Origin: Oscillatoria princeps RMCB-10
GTDB lineage: Bacteria > Cyanobacteriota > Cyanobacteriia > Cyanobacteriales > Oscillatoriaceae
Assembly (NCBI GenBank): GCA_019359235.1
Contig: JAHHHT010000035.1
Span: 27,535 to 91,534, forward strand
Direction of reading: 5' to 3'
Length of the DNA: 64,000 nucleotides
Of the stretch, positions 46,250-55,494 are shown in pieces. Position numbers and translations under genes: made by a program. Positions within the stretch are counted from its first letter, which is position 1, and each line of letters begins with the position of its first letter. Below the pieces are notes generated by a model. That model searched no databases. It was not told the origin of the DNA and worked only from the letters and a program-made list of their open reading frames with translations.

Positions 46250-48088
46250 ATGAGCGATCTATTTAAAGGATTTGAGGACTTATTAGAACTTGCGAAAACC
46301 CTGGAAGAAAAAATTGAAAAGGGAGAACTGAAGGCGGATGTGCAGTTTAGCGCTCGCTCTTTGAGCAGTATTCCCCGCGCTGGAAATATTCCCCGTGGGA
46401 ACACCGGCACAAGTAGCTTCCACACTCAACCGGCACCACGAAGCACCAGTTCTGCAGGTTCGAGCTCTGCATCCCGAGAGCCGGTCAAACCCCAACAGAC
46501 AGCCGGAAGTTCCTCCCTAAAAGATGTAGGCGGATTGAGCGAAGTTATTAAAGAGCTCAAAGAACTTATCGCCATCCCTTTAAAACGTCCCGACTTGCTC
46601 GCTAAAATTGGACTGGAACCCACACGCGGCGTTTTGTTAGTCGGTCCTCCCGGCACCGGCAAAACCCTCACCGCTCGCGCCCTAGCAGAAGAGTTGGGAG
46701 TCAACTACATCGCCATAGTTGGACCGGAAGTCATCGGCAAATACTACGGCGAAGCGGAACAAAGATTGCGGGAACTTTTTGAGAAAGCGGCGAAAAGCGC
46801 CCCCTGTTTGCTATTTATTGATGAAATCGACAGTCTCGCCCCAGACCGCAGTAAAGTAGAAGGGGAAGTGGAAAAACGTCTCGTCGCACAGCTGTTGGGT
46901 TTGATGGACGGTTTCGCTCAAACTCAAGGAGTTATTGTGCTCGCCGCCACCAATCGCCCCGACCATCTCGACCCCGCCTTGCGCCGACCGGGCAGATTTG
47001 ATCGGGAAGTGCTGTTTCGGGTTCCAGACCGGCAGGGACGTTTGGAGATATTGCAAATCCTGACTCGCCCCATGCCTTTTGACCAGACGGTCAGCTTAGA
47101 AGCGATTGCGGATTTAGCGGTCGGATTTGTGGGTGCGGATTTGAAAGCTGTCTGCCAAAAAGCGGCTTACAGCGCCCTGCGCCGGCAAGTCCCCTCAATT
47201 GAGGCGACAATTCCCGACGCCATGACGGTGCAGCAGTCCGATTTTTTGCAAGCGCTCAAAGAAGTTAAACCGGCAGTTTTGCGGTCGGTAGAGGTGGAAT
47301 CGCCTAAGGTCGCTTGGGAGGAAATTGGCGGGCTGGAGAGCATCAAACAAACCCTGCGAGAATCGGTAGAAGGCGCACTGCTGCATGAGGAGCTGTATTT
47401 GAAAACAAAAGCCCGCTCGCCCAAAGGCATCTTGCTGTGGGGTCCGCCGGGAACCGGCAAAACGATGTTGGCGAAAGCAGTTGCGTCGCAAGCTAGAGCG
47501 AATTTTATCTGCGTTAACGGGCCGGAATTGCTCAGCAAGTGGGTGGGCGCTAGCGAACAAGCGGTGCGGGAATTGTTTGCCAAAGCGCGACAAGCTGCAC
47601 CTTGCGTTGTGTTTATTGATGAAATCGACACGCTAGCGCCGGTTCGGGGGCGTTACAGCGGCGATTCTGGCGTTAGTGACAGAGTAGTGGGGCAGTTGCT
47701 GACAGAATTGGACGGTTTGCAAACCGGCGCGACTATTCTGGTGATTGGTGCTACCAATCGTCCCGATGCTTTAGACCCCGCTTTGCTGAGGGCGGGCCGG
47801 TTAGATTTACAATTAGTGGTGGATTTGCCAAATCTGGAAAGCCGGTTGGCGATTTTGAAAGTTCACAATCAAGACCGTCCGTTACAGGATGTGGATTTGG
47901 CTTACTGGGCGACGGTAACTGAGGGTTGGAATGGGGCGGATTTGGCGCTTTTGGGCGACAGGGCGGCGGTGGAAGCTATCCGTCGGTATCGCAGTGAAGG
48001 AATGACAGATCCGGCGGCAATTCGGATTACAACTGAGGATTTTAGCTGCGCTTATCAAGTTTTGAGCGAGCAGAAGCCGGTTGTGTGA
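46250..48088 (+). CDS. CDC48/p97-like double AAA+ ATPase
   Basis: 612 residues from the ATG at 46250 (MSDLFKGFEDLLELAKTLEE), chosen because gggagg lies six bases before; a frame from 46214 adds 12 residues without support. Two AAA+ modules follow, at about 110-300 (GPPGTGKTLTARALAEE; LLFIDEIDSLAPDR) and 370-580 (WGPPGTGKTMLAKAVA; VVFIDEIDTLAPVR), with arginine-finger RRPGRFD and LRAGRLD regions. The two modules match the CDC48 family of unfoldases. The short N-terminus replaces the CDC48 N domain; its FKGFEDLLELAKTLEEKIEK pattern recalls the start of GvpH/Hsp20-like gas vesicle proteins, but weakly. It probably remodels proteins in the cytoplasm, perhaps vesicle proteins. Confidence 0.9.
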   Translation: MSDLFKGFEDLLELAKTLEEKIEKGELKADVQFSARSLSSIPRAGNIPRGNTGTSSFHTQPAPRSTSSAGSSSASREPVKPQQTAGSSSLKDVGGLSEVIKELKELIAIPLKRPDLLAKIGLEPTRGVLLVGPPGTGKTLTARALAEELGVNYIAIVGPEVIGKYYGEAEQRLRELFEKAAKSAPCLLFIDEIDSLAPDRSKVEGEVEKRLVAQLLGLMDGFAQTQGVIVLAATNRPDHLDPALRRPGRFDREVLFRVPDRQGRLEILQILTRPMPFDQTVSLEAIADLAVGFVGADLKAVCQKAAYSALRRQVPSIEATIPDAMTVQQSDFLQALKEVKPAVLRSVEVESPKVAWEEIGGLESIKQTLRESVEGALLHEELYLKTKARSPKGILLWGPPGTGKTMLAKAVASQARANFICVNGPELLSKWVGASEQAVRELFAKARQAAPCVVFIDEIDTLAPVRGRYSGDSGVSDRVVGQLLTELDGLQTGATILVIGATNRPDALDPALLRAGRLDLQLVVDLPNLESRLAILKVHNQDRPLQDVDLAYWATVTEGWNGADLALLGDRAAVEAIRRYRSEGMTDPAAIRITTEDFSCAYQVLSEQKPVV

Positions 48089-48146
48089 TTCAATGGGTCG
48101 AGTAGCTAATTATAGCAGATTGCAACTGAGTGAGGTACAGATATTG

Positions 48147-48223
48147 ATCCCCCCCTTACCCCCCCTTAAAAAGGGGGGGAACATTTTCAAAGCCCCCCTT
48201 TTTAAGGGGGGTTTGGGGGGATC
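48147..48223. repeat. Inverted repeat with C-run and G-run arms
   Basis: Arms gatccccccctt (48147-48158) and aaggggggtttggggggatc (about 48204-48223) enclose smaller C-run/G-run palindromes. Element of unknown kind, or terminator for the AAA+ gene 60 bp upstream. An extended -10 TGC-TATAAT follows at about 48249-48257, 115 bp before the next gene. Confidence 0.6.
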
Positions 48224-48369
48224 TAACTGTACTGCACTCAAGTGAAAAGTGCTATAATAAGGAACCGCTATAGACGCGCGGCTCGGCTTCCCCCAGGGTA
48301 GACGCCAAGAACGCCAAGCCCCTGCAAACCTATTATCCCACGAATGCGCAACGCACCCCACAACAGCCA

Positions 48370-49218
48370 TTGAGAGAACTCGTGAAAGATTCGGAACAGA
48401 CAAAAACCTGGTACAGCTCACTCGCCGGTGCCCACACCTCGGAACAAAGAAAAACCTGGTACAGTTCAGTAGCAGATGCCTACAACAGGGTAAGACCGCG
48501 CTATCCTCAGGAGCTAATTAATTGTGCTGTAGAGTTAGCCCAACTTCCTTCCGAGGCGCGGATTCTCGAACTGGGATGCGGTCCGGGAATTGCAACTGTG
48601 CCCTTTGCTCAATTGGGCTTTTCAATGGTTTGCCTTGAGCCAAGTCAGGAATCTTGCCAGCTGGCGCGTCTCAACTGCGCCCAGTATCCAAATGTAGAGA
48701 TTTTGAATACCACTTTTGAAGAGTGGGAGCTAGAGGCTGAGAGATTTAATGCGGTTCTGGCTGCAACTTCTTTTCACTGGATTCCCCCTGAAATTGCGAC
48801 TTCAAAAAGTGCTGCGGCTTTGAAGGAAAGGGGTTCTCTGATTTTGCTGTGGAACACGGCACCTCAACCGGCGTATGAAGTTTACGCGGAGTTGCGTGAG
48901 ATTTACCAGACTTGGGCACCGGCTATTTCAGGTTATGAAGAGATAGCCACTCAGGAAGAGAACCTGAAAAGGCAAAGTCAGGTTATTATTGATTCAGGAT
49001 TGTTTGAGGGTTTTGTGTGGGAGCAGTTGCTGTGTGAAGTGACCTATAGTATTGATGATTATCTGGCGCTTTTGAGTACACTGTCGCCGTATATAAGGCT
49101 AGACCGGCAGCAGAGGGATTCTCTGTTTGCCGGTTTGAGGAAAGCGCTAGACCGGCACTGCGGGAGCAGTGTCCAGACTTCCTATCTGTCGGTTCTTCAG
49201 ATTGCCCAAAAAATCTGA
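48370..49218 (+). CDS. Class I SAM-dependent methyltransferase
   Basis: 282 residues; the Rossmann-type fold shows the motif I block ILELGCGPGIATVPF near residue 65, then MVCLEPSQESCQLAR and FNAVLAATSFHWI. The tail resembles small-molecule or ubiquinone-type methyltransferases, with no specific substrate visible. An oddity is a repeated N-terminus: TKTWYSSLAGAH is followed 17 residues on by RKTWYSSVADAY, reflecting a DNA duplication (aaaacctggtacag twice). The second copy continues into the usual start YNRVRPRYP of the family, so the first copy is extra. It stands apart from neighbours, in a repeat-rich part. Confidence 0.85.
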   Translation: MRELVKDSEQTKTWYSSLAGAHTSEQRKTWYSSVADAYNRVRPRYPQELINCAVELAQLPSEARILELGCGPGIATVPFAQLGFSMVCLEPSQESCQLARLNCAQYPNVEILNTTFEEWELEAERFNAVLAATSFHWIPPEIATSKSAAALKERGSLILLWNTAPQPAYEVYAELREIYQTWAPAISGYEEIATQEENLKRQSQVIIDSGLFEGFVWEQLLCEVTYSIDDYLALLSTLSPYIRLDRQQRDSLFAGLRKALDRHCGSSVQTSYLSVLQIAQKI

Positions 49219-49448
49219 ACCGGCGTTAGCGTTGCGGCGCATCCGCTAAAAGCGCACGGCGCAAGCGCCTACAGCGCGACGCCTGTCCAGCGTCTCCCTC
49301 GGATGGACAGGCGAGACGCCTGTCCTACGTCCAGGCGGAGGGTGGGAATGAGGAAAAAATCTCCCTCGTCCCAGGAAGGGGCCCAGAACCCCGGTTTCTT
49401 TAAGAAACCGGGGTTCTGAAATTTCCGCGAATGGCGCTATATAAACAT

Positions 49449-49850
49449 TCAACTGGCAACAATTTCTAACTCCAGATTGCCCAGTTTAATTTTACTGCCG
49501 GCGGTTAGCGCCACCGGCGCTGAAGGCTCACCGGCAGACAGGGGAAGCAGTTGCTCTCCACTGACAAATGTACCATTGCGGCTGGCGATATCGATAATCT
49601 GAAGCTTATTATTTACCCACTGGATAACAGCATGCTGGCGCGAGATTGTCGGGGGAGCGCTTTGCTCGCAGCCACTCAAGTCAATGTCAGCAATAAAGTG
49701 AGGGGGGTGGCTGCGCCCAAGCACCGAGCGCAACCGGTTCAGAGAAAAAAACTGGTTCGCTTTCGGACCGCTGAGAATGCGCAGATAGGTTGTCTCCGGT
49801 TTCAGCTGAGCCAAACCGGGAATCGGATCGGAACCAAAACTGCCAGCCAT
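49449..49850 (-). CDS. FHA-domain protein
   Basis: 133 residues with one forkhead-associated domain, which binds phosphothreonine. The core SVLGRSHPPHFIADIDLSG, ISRQHAVIQW and NGTFVSGEQL is complete, including the conserved Gly-Arg-Ser, Ser/His and Asn. A Thr/Pro-rich N-terminal tail (DPIPGLAQLKPETTYLR) may itself be a phosphorylation site. The ATG overlaps the stop of the upstream vWA gene by one base, so the two are translationally coupled. A Ser/Thr kinase gene in the same region (56563) could supply the phosphate. Confidence 0.9.
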   Translation of the reverse strand: MAGSFGSDPIPGLAQLKPETTYLRILSGPKANQFFSLNRLRSVLGRSHPPHFIADIDLSGCEQSAPPTISRQHAVIQWVNNKLQIIDIASRNGTFVSGEQLLPLSAGEPSAPVALTAGSKIKLGNLELEIVAS

Positions 49851-51073
49851 TACTGCCCTCCCAATTGACGGGTCGCTGTTAGCAATCCGGTTGTTTGGTG
49901 GGCGCTCAGCCTGCCGGTTTTGTACAGGTCATCCAGTTGCTGAGTTGCCTTTTGAGCAATACCTGTCTGCCCGGATTTGAGAGCAGCCGCCTGGATTTGG
50001 CTGAGCAGTTCGCCGGTTTGCAGCGGATCGCTGACACCGGCGAGTTCTGTGCTGAAGCGATTGATGTCCCAGGTGAGCCGGTCGCGATCCACTTCCTGAT
50101 TAATCAGTTGCGTTTCTTGATAAGATAGGGTGAATTTCAGCGGCGATTGAGCGGTGACAGGAGGCGAATACTGTGCCTGCAACTGAACTTCCGCTATCGT
50201 GTAACTGCCGGCAAGCATGCTGGCGTTTAACGCCGGCACATCTAATGCCAGCAGCACATCGGTTGCGGTATCCGCTCGCAAGTTTCGCAGGCGAATGTCC
50301 TGAGGTGCGGTGACGGATAGAGGCAGGTAATCGGGGCGCAACTGGCAGCAATTTTTCAGCCTAATCCCGCCGGCAAAATTGAGTTTAAGTGCCGCATCCG
50401 CAACGGCGACTGTTTGCGACGCCAGCAAACGCTCTTGCAGTTGAGGTAAGAGAAGTTCCGGGGTGTCGGCATACAAAAACGCCCCCCGCCCGCAGTCGCT
50501 GAGGCTGACTAGAAACGCGGTGTTGAAATCGGCAGCATTCCCCAATCCTGCGGTGCAGATGGTGATGCCGGTGGCGGCTATCGCCCCCGCTTGCTGAACG
50601 ATCGGCGCGACATTATTGATAATGTGTCCCCGCTCATTGGTAGGATGTCCGTCTGTAATCAGAATTCCCACCCGCGCTATTCCCGGTTCTGGCGACAGGG
50701 CGGTTTGAATCCAGTGCAGGGCTGAGTCAGTTCGGGTTACTCCTTGGGCGACTAGGGTGTTGAGAACTGACGGGAGTTCCGCAAGTTGGCTGCGCTCACA
50801 ATTGTGCGCCAGGGGAGTCACCCAGTCTGCAAATCCTGCCAGAGACAGGCGATCTCCCGGGCGTAACTGCGCCGCTAGCGCCTGAGTTGCTGCTTTCGCC
50901 CGCTCCCACTTTTCACCCTGCATGGAAGCGCTCGTATCCAGAGCAATTGCCAGTCGCAGCGGTAAATTTTGGATTCGTTCGCCCGCCGGTGCGATCCGAA
51001 CTCGCAAAATGTGTTCGGACAGCTGTGATTGGACTTTGACAGGGCGGTCCCAGGCGAGTTGCAGATTGAACAT
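49850..51073 (-). CDS. von Willebrand factor A (vWA) domain protein
   Basis: 407 residues. The vWA domain covers about residues 35-220 and has the MIDAS metal site DTSASMQGEKW near residue 49, TRTD and ILITDGHPTNERG. The remaining part is a beta-rich domain of unknown type with an N-terminal segment reading LRLAIALDTSASM. There is no signal peptide. Such proteins often act with AAA+ ATPases of the MoxR or Clp kind; a Clp-type ATPase gene lies 0.8 kb away. ATG 51073. It is the upstream gene of a two-gene operon with the FHA gene. Confidence 0.9.
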   Translation of the reverse strand: MFNLQLAWDRPVKVQSQLSEHILRVRIAPAGERIQNLPLRLAIALDTSASMQGEKWERAKAATQALAAQLRPGDRLSLAGFADWVTPLAHNCERSQLAELPSVLNTLVAQGVTRTDSALHWIQTALSPEPGIARVGILITDGHPTNERGHIINNVAPIVQQAGAIAATGITICTAGLGNAADFNTAFLVSLSDCGRGAFLYADTPELLLPQLQERLLASQTVAVADAALKLNFAGGIRLKNCCQLRPDYLPLSVTAPQDIRLRNLRADTATDVLLALDVPALNASMLAGSYTIAEVQLQAQYSPPVTAQSPLKFTLSYQETQLINQEVDRDRLTWDINRFSTELAGVSDPLQTGELLSQIQAAALKSGQTGIAQKATQQLDDLYKTGRLSAHQTTGLLTATRQLGGQ

Positions 51074-51369
51074 GGCTTTCGATGGCTTATCGGGACTGAC
51101 GTTATACTGCTGATAGTAAAGTGTTGTGCCGGCGCGGTTGCGGTTGAGCTGTCAAGCGCTTTGCCGCTTGTGAGTGCAGTTTGCCGGTGCGCGAGCGCGT
51201 ATCTCTTCAATTCTATACGAAATTGGAACAGCAAGTGGCATCACTATTGCACCGTGAGGCGGGAGCGCCGGCGCACCAAACGCGAGAATTAGCCCCGCCC
51301 CACGCCCCACGCCCTATTCCCTATCAACACGAGATACAATGGAGAGCGGAAGTTGTGGGGAATAAAACG

Positions 51370-51759
51370 ATGTACCAGTGGTCAGCTTTATCGGGCGTTT
51401 ACGAGGGCAGCGATTTCACTTTGTATGACGAAGAAGCTTGGAAATGCTTCTTCGAGCTGCACTGGGACGATACGGGTAGAGTAACGGGTTCTGGGTATCT
51501 GGAAACAGGAGGGGATTTTATCGGCGAAGACGAGCCAGATCGGATGGATGTCGTTTTTTTTGGGCAAATGACTAAAAAGGGCGTTCTCTACGGAATCATC
51601 GTGGCTCCCAACCGATTTGACAAAGGGGTTTGCTGGTCATTAAACTTAGACTTCGATTTGGAAAAAAGGGAGCTAGAGGGAGAAGTGTTTTACGCTGAAG
51701 ACGCTCTCGGAGAAGCCGAACCGGGAAGTCTGTTTCTCAAATACCAGCGCGGCTTTTGA
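51370..51759 (+). CDS. Small beta-rich protein (129 aa)
   Basis: 129-residue protein of mostly beta strands: MYQWSALSGVYEGSDFTLYD, VTGSGYLETGGDFIGEDEPD and RELEGEVFYAEDALGEAEPG. The start ATG 51370 is preferred; the longer frame from 51181 reads through low-complexity Pro/His DNA that looks intergenic. No signal peptide or known motif. It lies divergent from the vWA-FHA operon and converges on the Clp-type ATPase gene, so it may belong to the same functional set. Family unknown. Confidence 0.65.
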   Translation: MYQWSALSGVYEGSDFTLYDEEAWKCFFELHWDDTGRVTGSGYLETGGDFIGEDEPDRMDVVFFGQMTKKGVLYGIIVAPNRFDKGVCWSLNLDFDLEKRELEGEVFYAEDALGEAEPGSLFLKYQRGF

Positions 51760-51856
51760 CCTCTATTCGGCTGGCATTTTTCTCGCCTCTTGTGGAGACG
51801 CGACATGTCGCATCTCCACACAGGTTATCTCCAAAATCCCCAATCCAACATTCTCC

Positions 51857-53848
51857 TTATCCCTCAACTACAGACAGCACACTATTGCGTCCGAGTCCAA
51901 GGATTAACCGCTTTCCTGCTAGAATGTTGAAATCGGGATAGGTTTCAAAAATCCAGCGGTTGAGAGGGCGCTCAACCAGAGTTTCCAGCAAGGTTTTAAT
52001 CCGCCGCCCCCCAAACAGCAAATTATCACTCTCCTGCATGTGAAGGCTGAGAACTTCCAGCACGGAAGTTTGAAACAGCAGCAGCAGCCGGTATTTGTCC
52101 CAGGCGGATTCAGCGAGCTGGCGCAGGAACTTCTCGCCAATTTTCCAGACAAACTCCGGACGCAGCAGGTCAAACACCACAATACTGTCCCCCAGCCGGT
52201 TCAGCAATTCAGCGCGACCGATACGGCTGCTGAAGTGCCAGTGGACTTCTGTGCGAAAATGAGCGTCAACCTGAGCGTAAGTGAAGGAATGAACACCGTG
52301 TCGCTGCACTTCGGTCATGATGCCATTCCTAATAATAGCGCCGGTCTGCTGATCTGTCAAGTCAGAAGCGCCAATGTTACTGGTGAAGATAATCACGGTT
52401 TGGTTGAAATAGGCGGTTTGGCCTTTTCCGTCGGTGAGGCGACCGTCTTCCAGGATTTGCAGGAACTTGTCCAGGACTTTGGGGTGAGCTTTTTCGATTT
52501 CATCAAACAGGAGAATGCTGTAAGGGCGCTCCAAGATGCGGTTGGTCAGCTGCCCTCCTTCTTCATATCCTACAAAACCGGGTGGAGCGCCGGCTAATTT
52601 CTCCGCCGCGTGTTCTTCTTTGTACTCGCTCATATCAAAGCGGGCGAACGCCTGTTCATCTCCAAAGATGAGGCGGGTGAGGCATTTGGCAAGCTCGGTT
52701 TTGCCAACGCCGGTGGGTCCAACGAAAAAGAAAATTCCTTTTGGCTTGCTGTTGCGACCGCTAACATTACTGAGGCTGATGCCAACTTTGGCGCTGGTCA
52801 GCAGGGTGGTGACTGCTTCTACAGCGCGAGGTTGCCCGATGACAGATTGGGAGAGTTCCTCTTTTGCATAAGCAATTTTATCGGCGCTGATTTTCTCAAA
52901 TGGTTCATCCCGCTGACCGAATTTGTAGAAGTCTACCAGGCGCAATACGGTTTTTGGGCCTAGGGGAATGCGCTCTCGCCAGGAGGTGTGGCGGATAGCC
53001 TCTAAATCCATTGTTTGAAAGCCGTCGGTTAAGGCAGCAAATTCCTCGGCGGCTAGTTCGAGATCGGAGAGTTGCTGGGGGGTGGAACGCCCGGCATCTA
53101 TCTGCTCTCCGCCATAAAATCCTTTTTGTCCGAAGCGCAGGATAAACTGAAGGCGCTCTTCTTTGTTGGGGCGGGTCACTTGCACTAGGGCGACAAAGGG
53201 ATTGCCGGCGTAAAACCAAGCCGGCACGCGCCGCAAATCGCTCGCCAAAAGGATGAGGGGGTTGCGATAGCCGGTGAGATTTCCTTCGCGAATGACAGCG
53301 CCTTCCAGGGTGGATTTTTTCAGCAGTGCCAGCAGGTGGCGCTCATCTAGCAGGTAGCGTTCAGGATCTGCAGTCAGCATATCTCCTAAATCGACAATCG
53401 CCGCTACTGGGGTTGTCGCCTGGGAAATCACCGCTCGCAGCTGGCTAAACGCCTGCTCTGGGGAGAGGTGAGTGCCGGTGAGTCGCTGCACCACCGCGCC
53501 AGGATTGGCGCGGGATGGGGGGAGGGTGGGGTCTGCAATGGCTGGGGCTGCCGGTGTGGCAGACTGTCCCAGGCGTTCCTGTTGCTGCTCAGCCAGTCTC
53601 TGTCGCGCCAATTCGTCAAACATCTGGCGCATTTCTGGCTGGGCAAAAGTCAGTCCATCCACCGGATCGTAACGCACAATCAGGTCAAATCCCAGGTTGA
53701 GGAAATAGGCATTGAGAAATTCTCCCATGCCGTGATAAGTTCCCTGCCAGAGAAATTGATCGTGAATGTTGCTGTAGAGAATCAGGTGCTGCCGGCGATA
53801 GAGGTGCTTTTCAAAGTCTTGAATCCAACGGGCTGAGATGGGGAACAT
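51857..53848 (-). CDS. Clp-type AAA+ ATPase
   Basis: 663 residues. The N-terminal half (1-340) is a degenerate AAA-like region with no Walker A; it contains LILYSNIHDQFLW and VDLGDMLTADPERY. The C-terminal half is a canonical Clp/HSP100 D2-type domain: Walker A FVGPTGVGKTELAKCL (about 375), pore-loop region GAPPGFVGYEEGGQL, Walker B ILLFDEIEKAHP and sensor FTSNIGASD. No ClpP-binding loop was seen. The start is ATG 53848; a TTG six bases before would add two residues. It probably remodels a partner, with vWA, FHA and kinase genes nearby. Similar AAA-vWA sets are known in several bacterial systems. Confidence 0.85.
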   Translation of the reverse strand: MFPISARWIQDFEKHLYRRQHLILYSNIHDQFLWQGTYHGMGEFLNAYFLNLGFDLIVRYDPVDGLTFAQPEMRQMFDELARQRLAEQQQERLGQSATPAAPAIADPTLPPSRANPGAVVQRLTGTHLSPEQAFSQLRAVISQATTPVAAIVDLGDMLTADPERYLLDERHLLALLKKSTLEGAVIREGNLTGYRNPLILLASDLRRVPAWFYAGNPFVALVQVTRPNKEERLQFILRFGQKGFYGGEQIDAGRSTPQQLSDLELAAEEFAALTDGFQTMDLEAIRHTSWRERIPLGPKTVLRLVDFYKFGQRDEPFEKISADKIAYAKEELSQSVIGQPRAVEAVTTLLTSAKVGISLSNVSGRNSKPKGIFFFVGPTGVGKTELAKCLTRLIFGDEQAFARFDMSEYKEEHAAEKLAGAPPGFVGYEEGGQLTNRILERPYSILLFDEIEKAHPKVLDKFLQILEDGRLTDGKGQTAYFNQTVIIFTSNIGASDLTDQQTGAIIRNGIMTEVQRHGVHSFTYAQVDAHFRTEVHWHFSSRIGRAELLNRLGDSIVVFDLLRPEFVWKIGEKFLRQLAESAWDKYRLLLLFQTSVLEVLSLHMQESDNLLFGGRRIKTLLETLVERPLNRWIFETYPDFNILAGKRLILGLGRNSVLSVVEG

Positions 53849-53960
53849 GGCCAACTCACAGAAAATGCGGGGGGGATTGCAGTCCCCGTCTTCTACGCGG
53901 GGGCGAAAATCCGGTGCGACCGGCTAATAATAGCACGCGCAGGGGAATAAGTCAAACAGG

Positions 53961-54116
53961 TTCGTAGTTGGGCTTTAGCCCAAAGGTTCGTAGTTGGGCT
54001 TTAGCCCAAAAGTTCGTAGTTGGGCTTTAGCCCAAAAGTTCGTAGTTGGGCTTTAGCCCAAAGGTTCGCAGTTGGGTTTTAGCCCAAAGGTTCGCAGTTG
54101 GGCTAAAGCCCAACTG
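53961..54116. repeat. Six tandem 26 bp hairpin units
   Basis: Units ttcgtagttgggctttagcc (then caaa and a variable pair) begin at 53961, 53987, 54013, 54039, 54065 and 54091. Each unit is itself a palindrome (ttgggctttagcccaa). There are no spacers, so it is not a CRISPR array. Similar single units were not noted elsewhere, apart from gggctttagccctata near 58382. Confidence 0.8.
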
Positions 54117-54119
54117 GGG

Positions 54120-54220
54120 TTGACGCCATAGGGAGGGGAGATGCTATAATCACAGATGACTTTTCCCTTTGCCACATAGGGAGGGGAGATGCTATAATCA
54201 CAGATGACTTTTCCCTTTGC
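54120..54220 (+). promoter_or_regulatory. Duplicated promoter region before the M23 gene
   Basis: A 46 bp block (catagggaggggagatgcta onward) occurs twice, at 54127-54172 and 54175-54220. Each copy has TGC-TATAAT, an extended -10 (54145-54150 and 54193-54198). TTGACG lies at 54120-54125, 19 bp before the first -10. Two tandem start sites or promoter strength tuning are possible; the duplication itself is certain. Confidence 0.6.
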
Positions 54221-54405
54221 AAGTTTCAGTGCCAGGGACAACAGGCTTCGCGCACTGGAGCGAGCAAACGGGGGGTTGCGTTTCGGTTATGTCAAATGTC
54301 GGACACCCTGTTTTCTTGGAGGATGAAATCATCCTTACTAGAGCGCTACTTGGTCTGCGAAAATTGTGTTATTATGCGCTTAAAAAGCGTAACACACCGC
54401 TAAGC

Positions 54406-55494
54406 ATGCAGGAATTACTATGTCTAGTAAGAAAAAAAAATAATCTGGCTGTCCTTCCGGCTCTCCTGACGTTCGCCGCCATATCAATAGGATTGGTAAG
54501 TGGAGTGAATAACTCCATAGCAAGCGCACAGACCCGTGCGGGAAGGTTTTGTAATGTCCAAAAGGATGGTGGATGGTGGCTTTGGAGAACTAACGACTTG
54601 TCTGCCGATCCCTGTTCCGTTCTTCTCAGCCAGTATTGCACTGACCCAGGGTGTAGGGTGGTGAGTTCCGGCACCTATTTGTTAGACGGAAGAAATCAGG
54701 TTCAAGTTTCTTGTCAAGGTTTTCATTCTTCCTTTTCAGGGGTTGGTGGCGAGCCGTTCGAGCGAGCATATCAAAGTGTAGCAAACCCATTCAAACCTTC
54801 ATGTCTTTTCACAGTGGCTAGTTCGGGGACTGCAAATAGCGCACCGGCTCCCAACTCGACATCTATTCCCAGCCCGACATCTATTCCTCTCTTTCAGAGA
54901 CCTTTTTCAGGGAATTTCCCAACTACTAACGTCTTCGATCACGACCTTCCGCAACAGTTTAGAGATCGGAACGGGTATGTAACTACTTGGCAGGGGAATA
55001 AACGGCGAGTAGGTCTTTCCGGTGCTTACATTGATGGTCACGAAGGTTATGACTGGATCATGCCTGTTGGAACTCGCATCTTTGCTGTTGCTGATGGGGT
55101 CGTGGATTTTGCTGGCGAAGGGCAGCCTTTCAGCTGCCCCAGCCTAGGAGGAAGAATTGTAACCGGATTGTATGTATACATAATTCATACAGCATCTAAT
55201 GGCTCTCGTTTTCGGAGTGAATATGTTCATCTCGATCGGATTTCTGTAAGTCGGGGAGAGAGAGTGCGTTCAGGACAGTTAGTAGGATTATCGGGAAACA
55301 CTGGCTGTAGCACTGCACCTCACCTGCACTTTGCCGTTCGCAGATTAACAGGGACTAATAATGGCCAACCGGCTTTGATCGATCCCTATGGTTGGTCTGG
55401 TAATGGAGTAGATCCTTGGTCTGTTCATCCGGAAGGTGCTGCTAGCATCCAACTCTGGAAAGATGGACAAGCACCGCGACTCTCCTACAGATAA
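54406..55494 (+). CDS. M23-family (LytM) metallopeptidase, exported
   Basis: Cell-wall peptidase fold, 362 residues if begun at ATG 54406. The signal peptide is LAVLPALLTFAAISIGLVSG ending SIASAQT, then a Cys-rich part (LSQYCTDPGCRVV; possible disulfides), a Ser/Pro linker and the M23 domain. Zinc ligands are visible: GHEGYDW (His and Asp), and TAPHLHFAVR (HxH). The natural N-terminus may be ATG 54420 (MSSKKKNN...), which is out of frame by one base at the run of nine A at 54432-54440; removing one A restores it, and aggaa lies at the right spacing. So either a frame-slip site or a sequence error is possible. Confidence 0.85.
   Translation: MQELLCLVRKKNNLAVLPALLTFAAISIGLVSGVNNSIASAQTRAGRFCNVQKDGGWWLWRTNDLSADPCSVLLSQYCTDPGCRVVSSGTYLLDGRNQVQVSCQGFHSSFSGVGGEPFERAYQSVANPFKPSCLFTVASSGTANSAPAPNSTSIPSPTSIPLFQRPFSGNFPTTNVFDHDLPQQFRDRNGYVTTWQGNKRRVGLSGAYIDGHEGYDWIMPVGTRIFAVADGVVDFAGEGQPFSCPSLGGRIVTGLYVYIIHTASNGSRFRSEYVHLDRISVSRGERVRSGQLVGLSGNTGCSTAPHLHFAVRRLTGTNNGQPALIDPYGWSGNGVDPWSVHPEGAASIQLWKDGQAPRLSYR

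Noticed and set aside
53961..54116. CRISPR array
   Set aside because: Repeats are directly joined without spacers, and no cas genes are present.
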